Assembly: GCA_001818235.1 (NCBI GenBank)
Contig: MHJY01000022.1
Location: 1 to 46,116 of the forward strand
Length of the DNA stretch: 46,116 nucleotides
From: Candidatus Jacksonbacteria bacterium RIFOXYB2_FULL_44_15
Lineage (GTDB): Bacteria; Patescibacteriota; Patescibacteriia; UBA9629
Direction of reading: 5' to 3'
Position numbers and translations under genes: made by a program. Below, piece by piece: positions 1-7,508 of this stretch (position 1 is its first letter; every line of letters starts with the position of its first letter). The notes beneath the pieces are model-generated. The model saw nothing but the letters and a program-made list of their open reading frames with translations. It did not search any database and was not told the origin of the DNA.

Positions 1-420
1 GAGGTAAAAGATGTAGCTAAAACGGCAGATAAAATTGCCGATGGGGCAAAGACGGTGGAAAAAACCGCGGAAATGGCAAGAACCGCTGAGCAAGCTACTG
101 ATGCCGCCAAGTCGGCGGAAAAAACAGTGAGCAATATTCGATGGAGCCAGGTTCCTAAACCAACGGTAACTGATAAAAAATTGCAAAATATTATTGACGA
201 TTTATATAAACCTGGGTCAATAGGAACGGGCAATACCGCTGATGCAATTAGATATGAAATAGCTACTGGTAACCCAGTTGGGAATAAGTGGCATTCTGAA
301 AAGGGCATGAATGCTATCCGTGCATTGGAGAAATGGATAAATAAAAATAAGAATTCTCCGGATACAAAGGCGGCTACGGCGGTTTTGAATGATTTAAAGG
401 ATGCTTTTAAAAAGAAATAA
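1..420 (+). CDS. C-terminal end of a polymorphic-toxin-like protein (cut by window edge)
   Basis: The frame is open from base 1, so the true start lies upstream; the visible part is 139 residues. The first ~45 residues are an alanine/lysine-rich helical stretch with repeated KTA/TAE units. The rest is a compact domain with GTGNTADAIRYEIATG, then a KWHSEKG motif and a helical end (RALEKWI, LNDLKDAF). This [TA]DAIRxExATG...HxxKG arrangement resembles the C-terminal domains of bacterial polymorphic toxins (Ntox-type tips on RHS or LXG proteins); I recall it as close to the type 28 class but cannot confirm the class. The next gene, 30 bp on, looks like an immunity gene, which supports a toxin-immunity reading. 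It appears whole up to the window edge. Toxin activity is inference. Confidence 0.5.
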   Translation, partial: EVKDVAKTADKIADGAKTVEKTAEMARTAEQATDAAKSAEKTVSNIRWSQVPKPTVTDKKLQNIIDDLYKPGSIGTGNTADAIRYEIATGNPVGNKWHSEKGMNAIRALEKWINKNKNSPDTKAATAVLNDLKDAFKKK

Positions 421-450
421 TAATCAAAGAGAATGATAAAGGATAAATAT

Positions 451-885
451 ATGGAAAATATAAATTATCAAAATGTGATTGCGCAATTATTGAAAACGTT
501 GCCTGAATTTTCACGAACATACAAAAAGTTACTTACCGATTTTGACGATGACGTTGGGCAGCATATAATTTTTGGGGAGTTGACTAGATTTACTATTAGG
601 AAATATAAAATTGCTGCACAGATGCAAAAAAAAGATAAGGTTCGTTATGCGGCAGCTTTAGATGTGGTTAAGAAAATCATTAAGTTTATAGAGGTTTGTT
701 TAATGGCACGTGATCCCAAAGTTCGCGAATTGGCTGCATTTTCATTTTTAGAGAATTTATGGCAGGCAGGCAAATATTATAATGCGATGAAGGGTATGCT
801 GAGTAAAGGTGCTAAAACTGAACTTGAAAGGATTGATGTTTGGTGGGAGCATTTAGGTGAACAAAAAGCCGCTAGCCAAAGTTAA
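451..885 (+). CDS. Probable immunity protein (DUF7674-like), 144 aa
   Basis: A small all-helical soluble protein without a signal peptide. The N-terminal part reads LLKTLPEFSRTYKKLL, then an acidic DFDDD stretch, then HIIFGELTRF. A short protein starting with a PEF...Y...L pattern followed by a [HF]xxFG[ED][LF]TRF motif matches my memory of the DUF7674 family, often found beside toxin tips. The ATG at 451 is preferred over the in-frame ATG at 433 because AAAGGA at 438-443 is a well placed ribosome binding site for it (7 bp spacer). It sits directly behind a toxin-like C-terminus, the usual order for effector-immunity pairs. Immunity function is inferred from position and size. Confidence 0.5.
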   Translation: MENINYQNVIAQLLKTLPEFSRTYKKLLTDFDDDVGQHIIFGELTRFTIRKYKIAAQMQKKDKVRYAAALDVVKKIIKFIEVCLMARDPKVRELAAFSFLENLWQAGKYYNAMKGMLSKGAKTELERIDVWWEHLGEQKAASQS

Positions 886-924
886 AAATTGCGACTAATG
901 TTACAGATTTAAAATAAATAAACT

Positions 925-1026
925 ATGCAAATTGTCGAAATAAAAAGTCCAGCAGCTGGTACATGGCATAGAGATTGCGAATTACGCACATTGCGTGGTA
1001 GGCCGTATCTTGAATTGATAAGTTAA
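925..1026 (+). CDS. Small ORF or gene remnant, 33 aa
   Basis: A short open frame from ATG 925 to TAA 1024-1026 encoding MQIVEIKSPAAGTWHR and then DCELRTLRGRPYLELIS. It lies between the immunity-like gene and the SIR2-like gene with no strong ribosome binding site. The composition looks protein-like (GTWHRDCELRTLRG), so it may be a real small protein or the remnant of a longer gene. I do not recognise the family. The rest of the 886-1045 gap shows nothing else. Confidence 0.3.
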   Translation: MQIVEIKSPAAGTWHRDCELRTLRGRPYLELIS

Positions 1027-1045
1027 TAAGGATGTTGGCAACAGC

Positions 1046-2047
1046 ATGGGTATGCAAATCCAATTTAAGAAAAATATATTACTGACAGGTGCTGGCTTTA
1101 CTGCTAATTTTGGTGGTTTGTTAGCGCGAGAGATGTGGTCTAAAATATTTAATAGTCCAAAATTAGATTCATTGTCACAAATTAAAAAAATGATGCGAAA
1201 GGATTTTAATTTTGAGAACGTATATTCAGCAGTTTTAAGAGACAATAATTACATAAACGAATTTCAACAAATTATTATAGATTGTTATGTAGATATGGAT
1301 AGCACGCTAAAAAATTATACATTTACTGTACGTGATCCATATGGTGTCAATTGGTATGGTGTGCGAAAGTTAATCTCGTTATTCGCTGGTACAGGGCAAG
1401 AAATTGGTGCGTGTTTTACTTTGAACCAGGATTTATTTTTGGAGCGAAAATCGAAACACAAACCGCTTGGACTTCAGGAACGATTGAGTTCAGATACTTA
1501 TAGAGCGGTACTTCCAGACCAAAAATATATCGATGATTTTAAAGAGCGGCATCTATCCTCTTTAGGTAATTTTCAGTATATAAAATTACATGGTTCATAT
1601 GGTTGGCTTACATCTTATTTTTTTTCAAAGTATGGTGAGGATCACAGAATGGTGTTGGGAATAAATAAGTATGAGGAAATAATTAATGAGCCATTACTTA
1701 AGTGGTATTTTGAATTATTTGAGCAGGCAATTTGCAGAGAGGGCGTAAAATTATTAATTATTGGTTATGGTTTTAGAGATGAGCATATTAACAAGTGTTT
1801 AGTACAAGCGATTAGTGGGTTTGGCGCAAAAATATACATTATATCTCCTGAAGATTCAGAGACACTGCGAGATAGGCTTATAGGAAAACCTGAATGTTCG
1901 AGCCAACTTTGGAAGCCCGAAGATGAAGGATCACAAATTTGGAATGCGATTGCTGGGTATTTTCCTTACGAGTTGAAAACGATATTCCCATCTGATCAAT
2001 CTGAGACGCATATCAAGAAGGACATCTTTAAGATATTTAATGAATAG
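1046..2047 (+). CDS. Stand-alone SIR2-like (Rossmann NAD-binding) protein, 333 aa
   Basis: The N-terminus carries the nucleotide-binding loop ILLTGAGFTANFGG (residues ~11-24). Downstream are KLHGSYGW (~180-187), the conserved histidine-containing motif of SIR2 folds, and LLIIGYGFRDEHIN near residue 237, typical of the SIR2_2 class (PF13289). Proteins of this class commonly act in anti-phage defence by degrading NAD+ (ThsA, DSR, SIR2-STAND and SIR2-HerA systems). No second effector or sensor domain is fused here and no HerA, Argonaute or STAND gene is adjacent. Start at ATG 1046; an AAGGA sits ~14 bp upstream, so ATG 1052 is also possible. Codon use is AT-rich compared with the genes from 7500 onward, which suggests acquisition. 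Family call is good; defence role is inference from family and neighbours. Confidence 0.75.
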   Translation: MGMQIQFKKNILLTGAGFTANFGGLLAREMWSKIFNSPKLDSLSQIKKMMRKDFNFENVYSAVLRDNNYINEFQQIIIDCYVDMDSTLKNYTFTVRDPYGVNWYGVRKLISLFAGTGQEIGACFTLNQDLFLERKSKHKPLGLQERLSSDTYRAVLPDQKYIDDFKERHLSSLGNFQYIKLHGSYGWLTSYFFSKYGEDHRMVLGINKYEEIINEPLLKWYFELFEQAICREGVKLLIIGYGFRDEHINKCLVQAISGFGAKIYIISPEDSETLRDRLIGKPECSSQLWKPEDEGSQIWNAIAGYFPYELKTIFPSDQSETHIKKDIFKIFNE

Positions 2048-2123
2048 TGTCGTGCGCGCAATTATATACAACCCTATTTTATTTTGGCGAACTGGCCGTA
2101 ACAATGTAGCCACGCAACATACC

Positions 2124-3011
2124 ATGAAAAATCAATCAAAAAACAAAGCAATCGCAATTTTTGAAGGCGCGCAAATACGGCGTCAATGGGACGAAGAAAA
2201 GGAGCTTTGGTATTTTTCGGTTGTTGATGTGGTTGGGGCGTTAACTGGTAGCACAATACCAAAAAGGTATTGGTCAGACTTGAAAAATAAACTGAATCAA
2301 GAAGGTAGCGAGGTGTACGAAAAAATCGTACAACTGAAATTCGTGGCTAAGGACGGCAAATATTACGCCTCAGATGCCGCTGATACCGAAACGATGCTTC
2401 GTCTTATCCAATCCATTCCATCGCCAAACGCCGAGCCGTTCAAGCTATGGCTCGCTCGAGTTGGATATGAACGGCTGGAAGAAACTGCGGATCCGGAACT
2501 GGCTATCAATCGGGCGCTTAAAACCTATCTGCAAAAGGGTTACAGCCCAGAATGGGTGAATCAAAGATTAAAAAGCATAGAAATCCGCAAAGCGCTAACC
2601 GATGAATGGGAAAAGCGAGGGGTGAAAGAAGGTTTGGAGTTTGCCATTTTGACTGATGAGATTACCAAAGCGTGGACCGGTATGACAACCAAAGAATACA
2701 AGCGGTTGAAAGATTTAAAGAAAGAAAATTTACGCGACAATATGACAAATTTGGAATTGGTTTTGAATATGCTGGCCGAGACGGCGACTACGGAAATTTC
2801 CGAGAAGCGAGAACCGAAAAATTTGGACGAAAACAAAACCGTGGCGCGTGAAGGCGGAAGCGTGGCCGGCAACGCGCGCAAAGATATCGAAACCAAAACC
2901 GGTAAAAGCGTGCTTACAAATAAGAACGCAAAAATATTGCGGGGAAAGATTTTAAAAAAAAATAATCATCAATCTAACATAATCTTCCGGGGAGGGGAGA
3001 TAAAAAAATAC
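2124..3011 (+). CDS. BRO-N / DinD-like protein, open into the next gene
   Basis: The N-terminal BRO-N domain (residues ~8-115) shows IRRQWDEEKELWYFSVVDVV and KRYWSDLKNKL, the usual motifs of phage antirepressor/BRO proteins. The later helical part with EIRKALTDEWEKRGV and AREGGSVAGNARKDIE matches DinD-like relatives common in CPR genomes. The ATG at 2124 starts the recognisable family sequence; the same frame is open back to 2040 but that part has no similarity and overlaps the SIR2 end. No in-frame stop separates this gene from the protease start at 3012. The family normally ends near KNAKILRGK (about 2950), just where an A9 run (2954-2962) is followed by TAA in the +1 frame. A DNA-binding or damage-response role is known for relatives; its role here is inferred. 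Confidence 0.75.
2954..2965 (+). other. A9 homopolymer directly before an out-of-frame TAA
   Basis: Nine adenines (2954-2962) are followed at once by TAA (2963-2965). Read in the BRO-N frame the TAA is missed; adding one A would give AAA AAA AAA TAA, ending the protein where DinD-like proteins usually end. The run may be a sequencing or assembly length error, a natural indel, or a slippage site that makes both a short and a read-through product. Confidence 0.5.
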
Positions 3012-5390
3012 ATGAGAAAAATTATCAGCATTATATTTTTCGCGGTACTGGCGCTTGCCCTGCCCGGGAGCGTTAAGGCGGCCGGCCTGGCCAACGCCGA
3101 TAACGCGTATCAGGCGATTGTTAAAATAAAAACTTATTCGCTGTCTGTGGATTCCGCTTTAATACCTTACGCGCAAGGATCAGGCGTGATTATCAGCGGT
3201 AGCGGCTTGGTCCTAACCAATTACCATGTTGTTTCCTTGACCGATCCCTTGGATAACAGTGATTTCCCAACCGTGTTTCAGATTTGCGTCACGAAAGCGA
3301 TTGAGCAGGAGCCGGATTGCAATTATGCCGCCAAATTAATCAATCAAGACGAAAATCTGGATATCGCCCTTTTGCAGATGCAGTCTGTATCGGGCCTTAG
3401 TTTAAGCGACAACTTATTTTATTTGGATTTAAACACGATTGATAACACAGCGATCGGAGACAAGGTAACAGTGCTGGGCTACCCGGCGATCGGCGGCGAT
3501 ACCGTTACCATCAGCAAGGGCTCAATCAGCGGTAAAAGCGAAAAGTACGACGAGAAGTGGATTAAAACAGATGCCGTGGTTTCTTTCGGCGATTCTGGCG
3601 GAGCGACTATCGACGTGAACGGCAAAGTTATCGGCATTACCACCGCCGCTTACAGCGATTATCTTGGCAGTTTGGGTTACGTTAATAACATCGTTTCGCT
3701 AATCGGCTGGATTTCCGCTCACCGCCAAGAGACGCCGCCAGCCAGTCCTTTGATGGACAGAATGCTGGCCTTAGTCCGTAAGCAGGAGGAGATAAAAACC
3801 AGCAATATTTTTACCAAAGACTATCCGTCGTTTACGATAACTAAACCGGCAGATTGGGATTTTACTTATGCTAACGAGGTCTCGGTTAGGGTCGCACAAG
3901 GGGCGAACGAAGAGGGCGGAGACGTTTCTTTCAGTTTACTTAAAAAAGCTTATTTGATGAGTAAGGATAATATCGTGCCGGAGATTAAAAGGGCCTTTAA
4001 TGCCGCCGGGAAAAGCTCATTGTTCACAATTACCGCCGAGCAAGACATAACAATAAACGGCTACAGCGGGAAATTGGTGACTATTTCTTCTTTGGGTGAG
4101 ATTGCCAAATTATACTATATTCCGTATCAGGAATATTTGATTTTAATAACTTATCAGTACGGCACTGATGATCAGGACAAAACGGTTGTTGACGGCATTA
4201 TTAATTCCCTGAGGCTTAAAAGTACGAGCCAGACGTTTACCGAGGTGCACGAATATTCCAACGCGACTCCGAAATTTTACATCACTGCCGGAAGCGATTG
4301 GGCGATTTTACCGCGAGTCGGCCAGGCAGAGCCGCTCCTGATAATGTCCAAAACAATTAAACCAGCCTATGTCCTTTTTTCCGTCACTAAGCTGTCGGCT
4401 GATCTTTCAAGTTTGGATAATCAAGGATATCTGGATTACCAGTTGCAGAAAATAAAAGAAGCTAACCAGATAGTGCAGGCGATTGATTATAAAATTGATG
4501 TGGTTAGCAGTAATGCGCATTACAAATTAAATGATGAATTGACAGACGTTATCAAAATTGAGGAAATCGAAAAATTAAACCAAAGCGGCGAGCCATTAAC
4601 ATACGACACAGAATATTATATTCGCTCTGGAGATTATATTGTCCACATCAATTTAAGTGTTTACGGCAAGGATAAAGCTGTTTATGATCAGGCAGTGCCG
4701 ACTTTTAACGAGTTGATGCAGACGCTTTCCTTAAAAGAATTAAAAGCTTTGGCAACAAGCGCGCCAACGTCCGCCGCGCCAACAACGAGCGCCAATTCAG
4801 CTCCTAGCGGGCAAACTGTTGTCCAAGCGATTCCGGTGAAAGATTTAAAAATGTATAATCGCCTTAAAGGCAAAATTATTGTCCGCACTCAATTTGGCGG
4901 CGCGGCTTATTATGTGCATCCGGATAAAGCGGTTATTTATTATCTGGGCCGGCCGGAAAGCGCTTTTGCGGTGATGCGGGAAAACGGCATCGGCATCAGC
5001 AATGCTAATTTAAATCGCATCGCGGTGAGCGTTGATAATTTATCCGGGCCTGATACGGACAAAGACGGGTTGCCGGATTTGCTGGAAGGGGCGATCGGCA
5101 CTGATTCCAAAAAGTCTGATACTGACGGTGATTATATAGATGATAAAACCGAGATTAAAAGCGGCTTAAATCCATCTGGCGCCGCTAAATCTTCGGTCGT
5201 CGCAAATTATAGCAGTAAACACTTAGGCAAAATTTTTCTGCAGATCGAAACAGCTGGAGAAGCCTGGTATGTTAATCCGCAAGACGGCAAACGATATTTT
5301 CTCGGCCGGCCGGTTGATGCCTTTAAATTGATGAGCAAACTGGGGCTGGGGATTTCGGAAAATGACTTTGCAAAATTAATTGGAGAATAG
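3012..5390 (+). CDS. Secreted trypsin-like serine protease with PsbP-like and WYVNP/Ca-binding modules, 792 aa
   Basis: Signal peptide in residues 1-24 (MRKIISIIFFAVLALALPG, cut near VKA-A). The chymotrypsin-fold domain covers ~25-250 with the triad visible: His72 in TNYHVV, Asp117 in NLDIALLQM, Ser195 in GDSGG. Two PsbP-like beta domains follow (about 265-405, beginning SFTITKPADWDF, and 410-575, beginning KFYITAGSDW). The C-terminus has two copies of a small domain (YYLGRP and WYVNP...RYFLGRP; 4863-5030 and 5224-5384) flanking a thrombospondin-3-like calcium loop (DTDKDGLPDLLEG, SDTDGDYIDD). The ATG at 3012 has a strong GGGGAGGGGAGA box upstream (2988-2999) and begins a signal peptide, so it is the likely start although the frame is open from 2124. 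Probable cell-surface or extracellular processing protease; target unknown. Confidence 0.85.
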   Translation: MRKIISIIFFAVLALALPGSVKAAGLANADNAYQAIVKIKTYSLSVDSALIPYAQGSGVIISGSGLVLTNYHVVSLTDPLDNSDFPTVFQICVTKAIEQEPDCNYAAKLINQDENLDIALLQMQSVSGLSLSDNLFYLDLNTIDNTAIGDKVTVLGYPAIGGDTVTISKGSISGKSEKYDEKWIKTDAVVSFGDSGGATIDVNGKVIGITTAAYSDYLGSLGYVNNIVSLIGWISAHRQETPPASPLMDRMLALVRKQEEIKTSNIFTKDYPSFTITKPADWDFTYANEVSVRVAQGANEEGGDVSFSLLKKAYLMSKDNIVPEIKRAFNAAGKSSLFTITAEQDITINGYSGKLVTISSLGEIAKLYYIPYQEYLILITYQYGTDDQDKTVVDGIINSLRLKSTSQTFTEVHEYSNATPKFYITAGSDWAILPRVGQAEPLLIMSKTIKPAYVLFSVTKLSADLSSLDNQGYLDYQLQKIKEANQIVQAIDYKIDVVSSNAHYKLNDELTDVIKIEEIEKLNQSGEPLTYDTEYYIRSGDYIVHINLSVYGKDKAVYDQAVPTFNELMQTLSLKELKALATSAPTSAAPTTSANSAPSGQTVVQAIPVKDLKMYNRLKGKIIVRTQFGGAAYYVHPDKAVIYYLGRPESAFAVMRENGIGISNANLNRIAVSVDNLSGPDTDKDGLPDLLEGAIGTDSKKSDTDGDYIDDKTEIKSGLNPSGAAKSSVVANYSSKHLGKIFLQIETAGEAWYVNPQDGKRYFLGRPVDAFKLMSKLGLGISENDFAKLIGE

Positions 5391-5435
5391 AGTAACTTAA
5401 GAGGAAAAGGTTGCGAAGTAGCAGGGCAATGCCGC

Positions 5436-5464
5436 TAGTTGAATAGTTTTATTTGTGGTATGAT
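5436..5464 (+). promoter_or_regulatory. Probable promoter with extended -10 for the 5487 cassette
   Basis: TATGAT at 5459-5464 is preceded by TGG (extended -10) inside TGTGGTATGATTTA. The -35 region is weak: TAGTTG at 5436-5441 gives 17 bp spacing. The expected transcript starts near 5471, about 16 bases before the ATG at 5487. Confidence 0.4.
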
Positions 5465-5486
5465 TTATTTATAATTTACATAACCT

Positions 5487-5678
5487 ATGCAACCAGCCAG
5501 TAAAGAAAAATTTCTTAAAACATACGCTAATCTGCCTCTAAGCGTCAGAGAAGAGATTATTGCTGTTTTAGACGATGGAAAACCGATAACGTGGAATGTC
5601 GTTTTTATGGAAGTTGATAACAATACTGCCTTGAGTCAAACTATTCTTGCGAAATTAGAGAAATTGGAGATAATTTAG
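5487..5678 (+). CDS. Small protein, first gene of a caspase-like cassette, 63 aa
   Basis: A helical, acidic small protein (LPLSVREEIIAVLDDGKPITW; ILAKLEKLEII at the end). The middle resembles small CPR proteins of unknown function in which a PxxVREEI helix is followed by a short strand. It is followed after one base by the next gene, and both precede the cysteine-protease-like gene, so the three look like one operon. No ribosome binding site is evident and the predicted leader is short. Function unknown; an antitoxin or inhibitor role is possible only by analogy with small partners of proteases. Confidence 0.6.
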   Translation: MQPASKEKFLKTYANLPLSVREEIIAVLDDGKPITWNVVFMEVDNNTALSQTILAKLEKLEII

Positions 5679-5679
5679 T

Positions 5680-5934
5680 ATGATGAACAAAAACAACAAG
5701 GAACGAAAAGCTGATTTGTCTACTGATGAAGAGATCAGAAAGCTTGTAATTGCTCGTTTAAAAGTAATTTCCCCCAACACAATTAAATGCATAGGCAATG
5801 AAGGCTCTTTTAGCAGGGATGAATTAATTGAACGTGTTCAGAAAGGAGACAAAATAGGTAAGACAATCGAAAGGGTTGAGATGGAATGGCTAAGAGCTTT
5901 AAAAAATGGAATTATTACCACGCTTTATAATTAA
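5680..5934 (+). CDS. Small protein, second gene of a caspase-like cassette, 84 aa
   Basis: A charged helical protein: EEIRKLVIARLKVISP, a short GNEGSFSRDELIERV segment and a final helix VEMEWLRALKNGI. The SRDELIERVQKGDKIG part fits a recurring small-protein family seen next to similar protease genes, to my memory, but I know no name for it. GGAG at 5666-5669 can serve either ATG 5680 or ATG 5683. It begins one base after the stop of the 63-aa gene and ends 12 bp before the protease-like gene, which indicates co-transcription. Confidence 0.6.
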   Translation: MMNKNNKERKADLSTDEEIRKLVIARLKVISPNTIKCIGNEGSFSRDELIERVQKGDKIGKTIERVEMEWLRALKNGIITTLYN

Positions 5935-5946
5935 TCGCAATTTACC

Positions 5947-6591
5947 ATGGTTAGAATACTTATAACACGACCTGAGCACGATCCATTAACTAGACATTTG
6001 TCTTACTGGAATACCGTGGTTATCAAGATTGCGAAAAGAAAAAATAATAGTGTTATTGATTTACATCAAAATAAAGCTAATAAAAAAGAATTTGAGGGTC
6101 GAATAAAGAAGGTTAACCCTTCTTTGGTATTATTGAACGGCCATGGAGACGATGACTCTGTTTGTGGGCATGATAACGAGGTTTTAGTGAAGAAGGGCGA
6201 GAATGGCGCTGTGCTTAAAAAGCGTATTACTTATGCCGTTGCTTGCTCTGCAGCGAAACTATTAGGCGCGGAAGTGTGTGCGGAAAAGGACACTTCTTTC
6301 ATAGGATATGACGATTATTTTATTCTTAATATAGATCGTGATTTTTTAGTCAATCCATTAAATGATAAAAGAGCAGAAAAATTTTTAGATTCATCAAATC
6401 GAGTCGCTATATCATTAATTAAGGGGCATAACTGTAAAGAAGCGTCAGAGAATTCAAAAAAAGCTTTTCGTAAAAGGATAATATCGTTACTAGCTAATTC
6501 TGACGACCCGAATGCTCTTGATGATGCAAAGGATTTATATTGGAATATGAATCATCAAGTTTGCCTAGGAAACGAAAATGCGCGTTTATAA
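5947..6591 (+). CDS. Minimal caspase-fold-like (clan CD) cysteine protease candidate, 214 aa
   Basis: The protein begins with a Rossmann-like strand MVRILITRP. The segment PSLVLLNGHGDDDSVCGHD (residues ~57-75) has hydrophobic residues leading into His-Gly, and ITYAVACSAAKLLGAEVC (~96-113) has hydrophobic residues leading into Ala-Cys. This H-G / A-C pair in order and spacing is the catalytic His/Cys signature of caspase-like peptidases (caspases, gingipains, separase, CHAT). FIGYDDYF then forms the next core strand. I recall similar stand-alone proteins in archaea and CPR ending in a QVC.G..NAR motif, which is present here (QVCLGNENARL), so the gene looks full length. No prodomain or recruitment domain is fused. 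Protease activity and a defence or cell-death role are inference. Confidence 0.6.
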   Translation: MVRILITRPEHDPLTRHLSYWNTVVIKIAKRKNNSVIDLHQNKANKKEFEGRIKKVNPSLVLLNGHGDDDSVCGHDNEVLVKKGENGAVLKKRITYAVACSAAKLLGAEVCAEKDTSFIGYDDYFILNIDRDFLVNPLNDKRAEKFLDSSNRVAISLIKGHNCKEASENSKKAFRKRIISLLANSDDPNALDDAKDLYWNMNHQVCLGNENARL

Positions 6592-6598
6592 AAAGAAC

Positions 6599-6621
6599 TT
6601 GTCGTTTGACGACGATTTTTT
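6599..6621 (+). terminator. Intrinsic terminator after the caspase-like cassette
   Basis: Stem TTGTCGT (6599-6605) and ACGACGA (6609-6615) around a TTG loop, with one G-T pair, followed by six T (6616-6621). It lies just behind the stop of the protease-like gene. Confidence 0.7.
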
Positions 6622-6648
6622 GATTTAAGCCGTCAAAATGTATTTTTC

Positions 6649-6677
6649 TGGACATTCGATGCAAAATGTGGTAGATT
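6649..6677 (+). promoter_or_regulatory. Promoter for the membrane protein at 6726
   Basis: TGGACA at 6649-6654, a 17-bp spacer and TAGATT at 6672-6677, with an extended -10 TGG at 6669-6671. It lies between the terminator at 6599-6621 and the gene at 6726. Confidence 0.55.
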
Positions 6678-6725
6678 GGCGGCAAGGTTAAAAAAGGTTA
6701 GATAATTTTTAAAGGAGGGAGTGCT

Positions 6726-7205
6726 GTGGAAGAAAAAAGCAATAAGTCAGGAATTTCTTGGATTTGGATATTAGTTGGTTTTTTAGTTTTTGCTGTGCTT
6801 ATAATGGGGGGCATTACACTAATAATGCAGACACATTATTCGTCGGCTACCAAAGAACAGGCAAAAGTTATTCAAGCGCTCGGTTTTGACCCAGACACTG
6901 TTGTCGAATACAATGTCACCTTGGTGACGCAGGCACCCAAAATATTTTGGAACAATCAATGGGTGTCATTGATGAATAAAAAAGGCGACATGGTGTGCCG
7001 GGTCTTAAAAGCCGGGGATCGTGTTAAGGTGTCAGAGGACGATTGTTTACGAGTGATGCCGAAATTGGCAACAAACGAACGACCGGAGATTGTTCTTATT
7101 GTCGGTGAAGGCACTGTTGCCAGTTTGGTAAAACAAACGGCGGTCAAAAATCAAAAAGAAAAAACGCCGGAAAAAAAACATAGGTTATCGTGGTTTATAG
7201 ACTAA
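6726..7205 (+). CDS. Single-pass membrane protein of unknown function, 159 aa
   Basis: Start is GTG 6726, fixed by a near-perfect ribosome binding site AAGGAGGG (6712-6719). Residues ~9-34 (ISWIWILVGFLVFAVLIM and following) form one membrane helix or uncleaved signal anchor. The outside part is a small beta-rich domain (FDPDTVVEYNVTLVTQAP, WNNQWVSLMNKKGDMVCRV, PEIVLIVGEG) with two cysteines, then a lysine-rich tail. The gene has its own promoter and a strong terminator, so it is a single-gene unit. I do not recognise the family. Confidence 0.75.
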   Translation: MEEKSNKSGISWIWILVGFLVFAVLIMGGITLIMQTHYSSATKEQAKVIQALGFDPDTVVEYNVTLVTQAPKIFWNNQWVSLMNKKGDMVCRVLKAGDRVKVSEDDCLRVMPKLATNERPEIVLIVGEGTVASLVKQTAVKNQKEKTPEKKHRLSWFID

Positions 7206-7234
7206 TAACAACAACTTAATTTTTTTAACCTTTT

Positions 7235-7273
7235 CAGCATCGATACAAGTCTGTCATCGATGCTGGTTTTTTT
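7235..7273 (+). terminator. Strong intrinsic terminator
   Basis: Perfect 10-bp stem CAGCATCGAT (7235-7244) / ATCGATGCTG (7256-7265) with an 11-nt loop, followed by G and seven T (7267-7273). It closes the transcript of the membrane protein gene. Confidence 0.9.
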
Positions 7274-7323
7274 AGATTTAGTTAATGGGTTGGGGAGAGT
7301 GGCAATTATTAAATTTAGAGATA

Positions 7324-7449
7324 ATCATCAAGAAACAAGTAACAAGTATCCAAATAATAACCAAATTTCGAATAATCAAGTTCCAAATTTTTTGGTTATT
7401 AAGCTTTGATTATTGAAATTTGTTTGTATCTTGTCTCTTGGTGATTGGT
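7324..7449. repeat. AT-rich intergenic palindrome built of 7-bp units
   Basis: The left arm reads as successive 7-mers such as AGAAACA, AGTAACA, AGTATCC (7331-7351) and TAATCAA. The right arm reads as TTGGTTA, TTAAGCT, TTGATTA, TTGAAAT, TTGTTTG, TATCTTG, TCTCTTG (7393-7441). The arms are imperfect reverse complements; for example AATAACCAA pairs with TTGGTTATT. Three other gaps in the window hold the same kind of element. It ends just before the promoter at 7464. Confidence 0.7.
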
Positions 7450-7463
7450 TTTTCGTATCAGAT

Positions 7464-7492
7464 TTGACTTTTTGATAGAATTGTGTTAAAAT
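7464..7492 (+). promoter_or_regulatory. Promoter for the surface protein at 7509
   Basis: TTGACT (7464-7469), 17-bp spacer, TAAAAT (7487-7492), with TGT directly before the -10. Transcription should start near 7499, leaving only about 10 bases before ATG 7509 and no room for a ribosome binding site, so translation is probably nearly leaderless. Confidence 0.75.
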
Positions 7493-7508
7493 TCGAGTCA
7501 ATTTTACT

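Noticed and set aside
2040-2123. Longer start for the BRO-N gene at ATG 2040
   Set aside because: The added residues have no family similarity and overlap the end of the SIR2-like gene; ATG 2124 begins the recognisable domain.
5401-5440. GTAGCAGGGCAATGCCGCTAG hairpin behind the protease gene, split as TAGC / GCTA arms
   Set aside because: The stem has a bulge and almost no loop, and no T-run follows; not a credible terminator.
7300-7460. CRISPR-like array
   Set aside because: The 7-bp periodicity is without spacers and forms a single palindrome; no cas gene is present.
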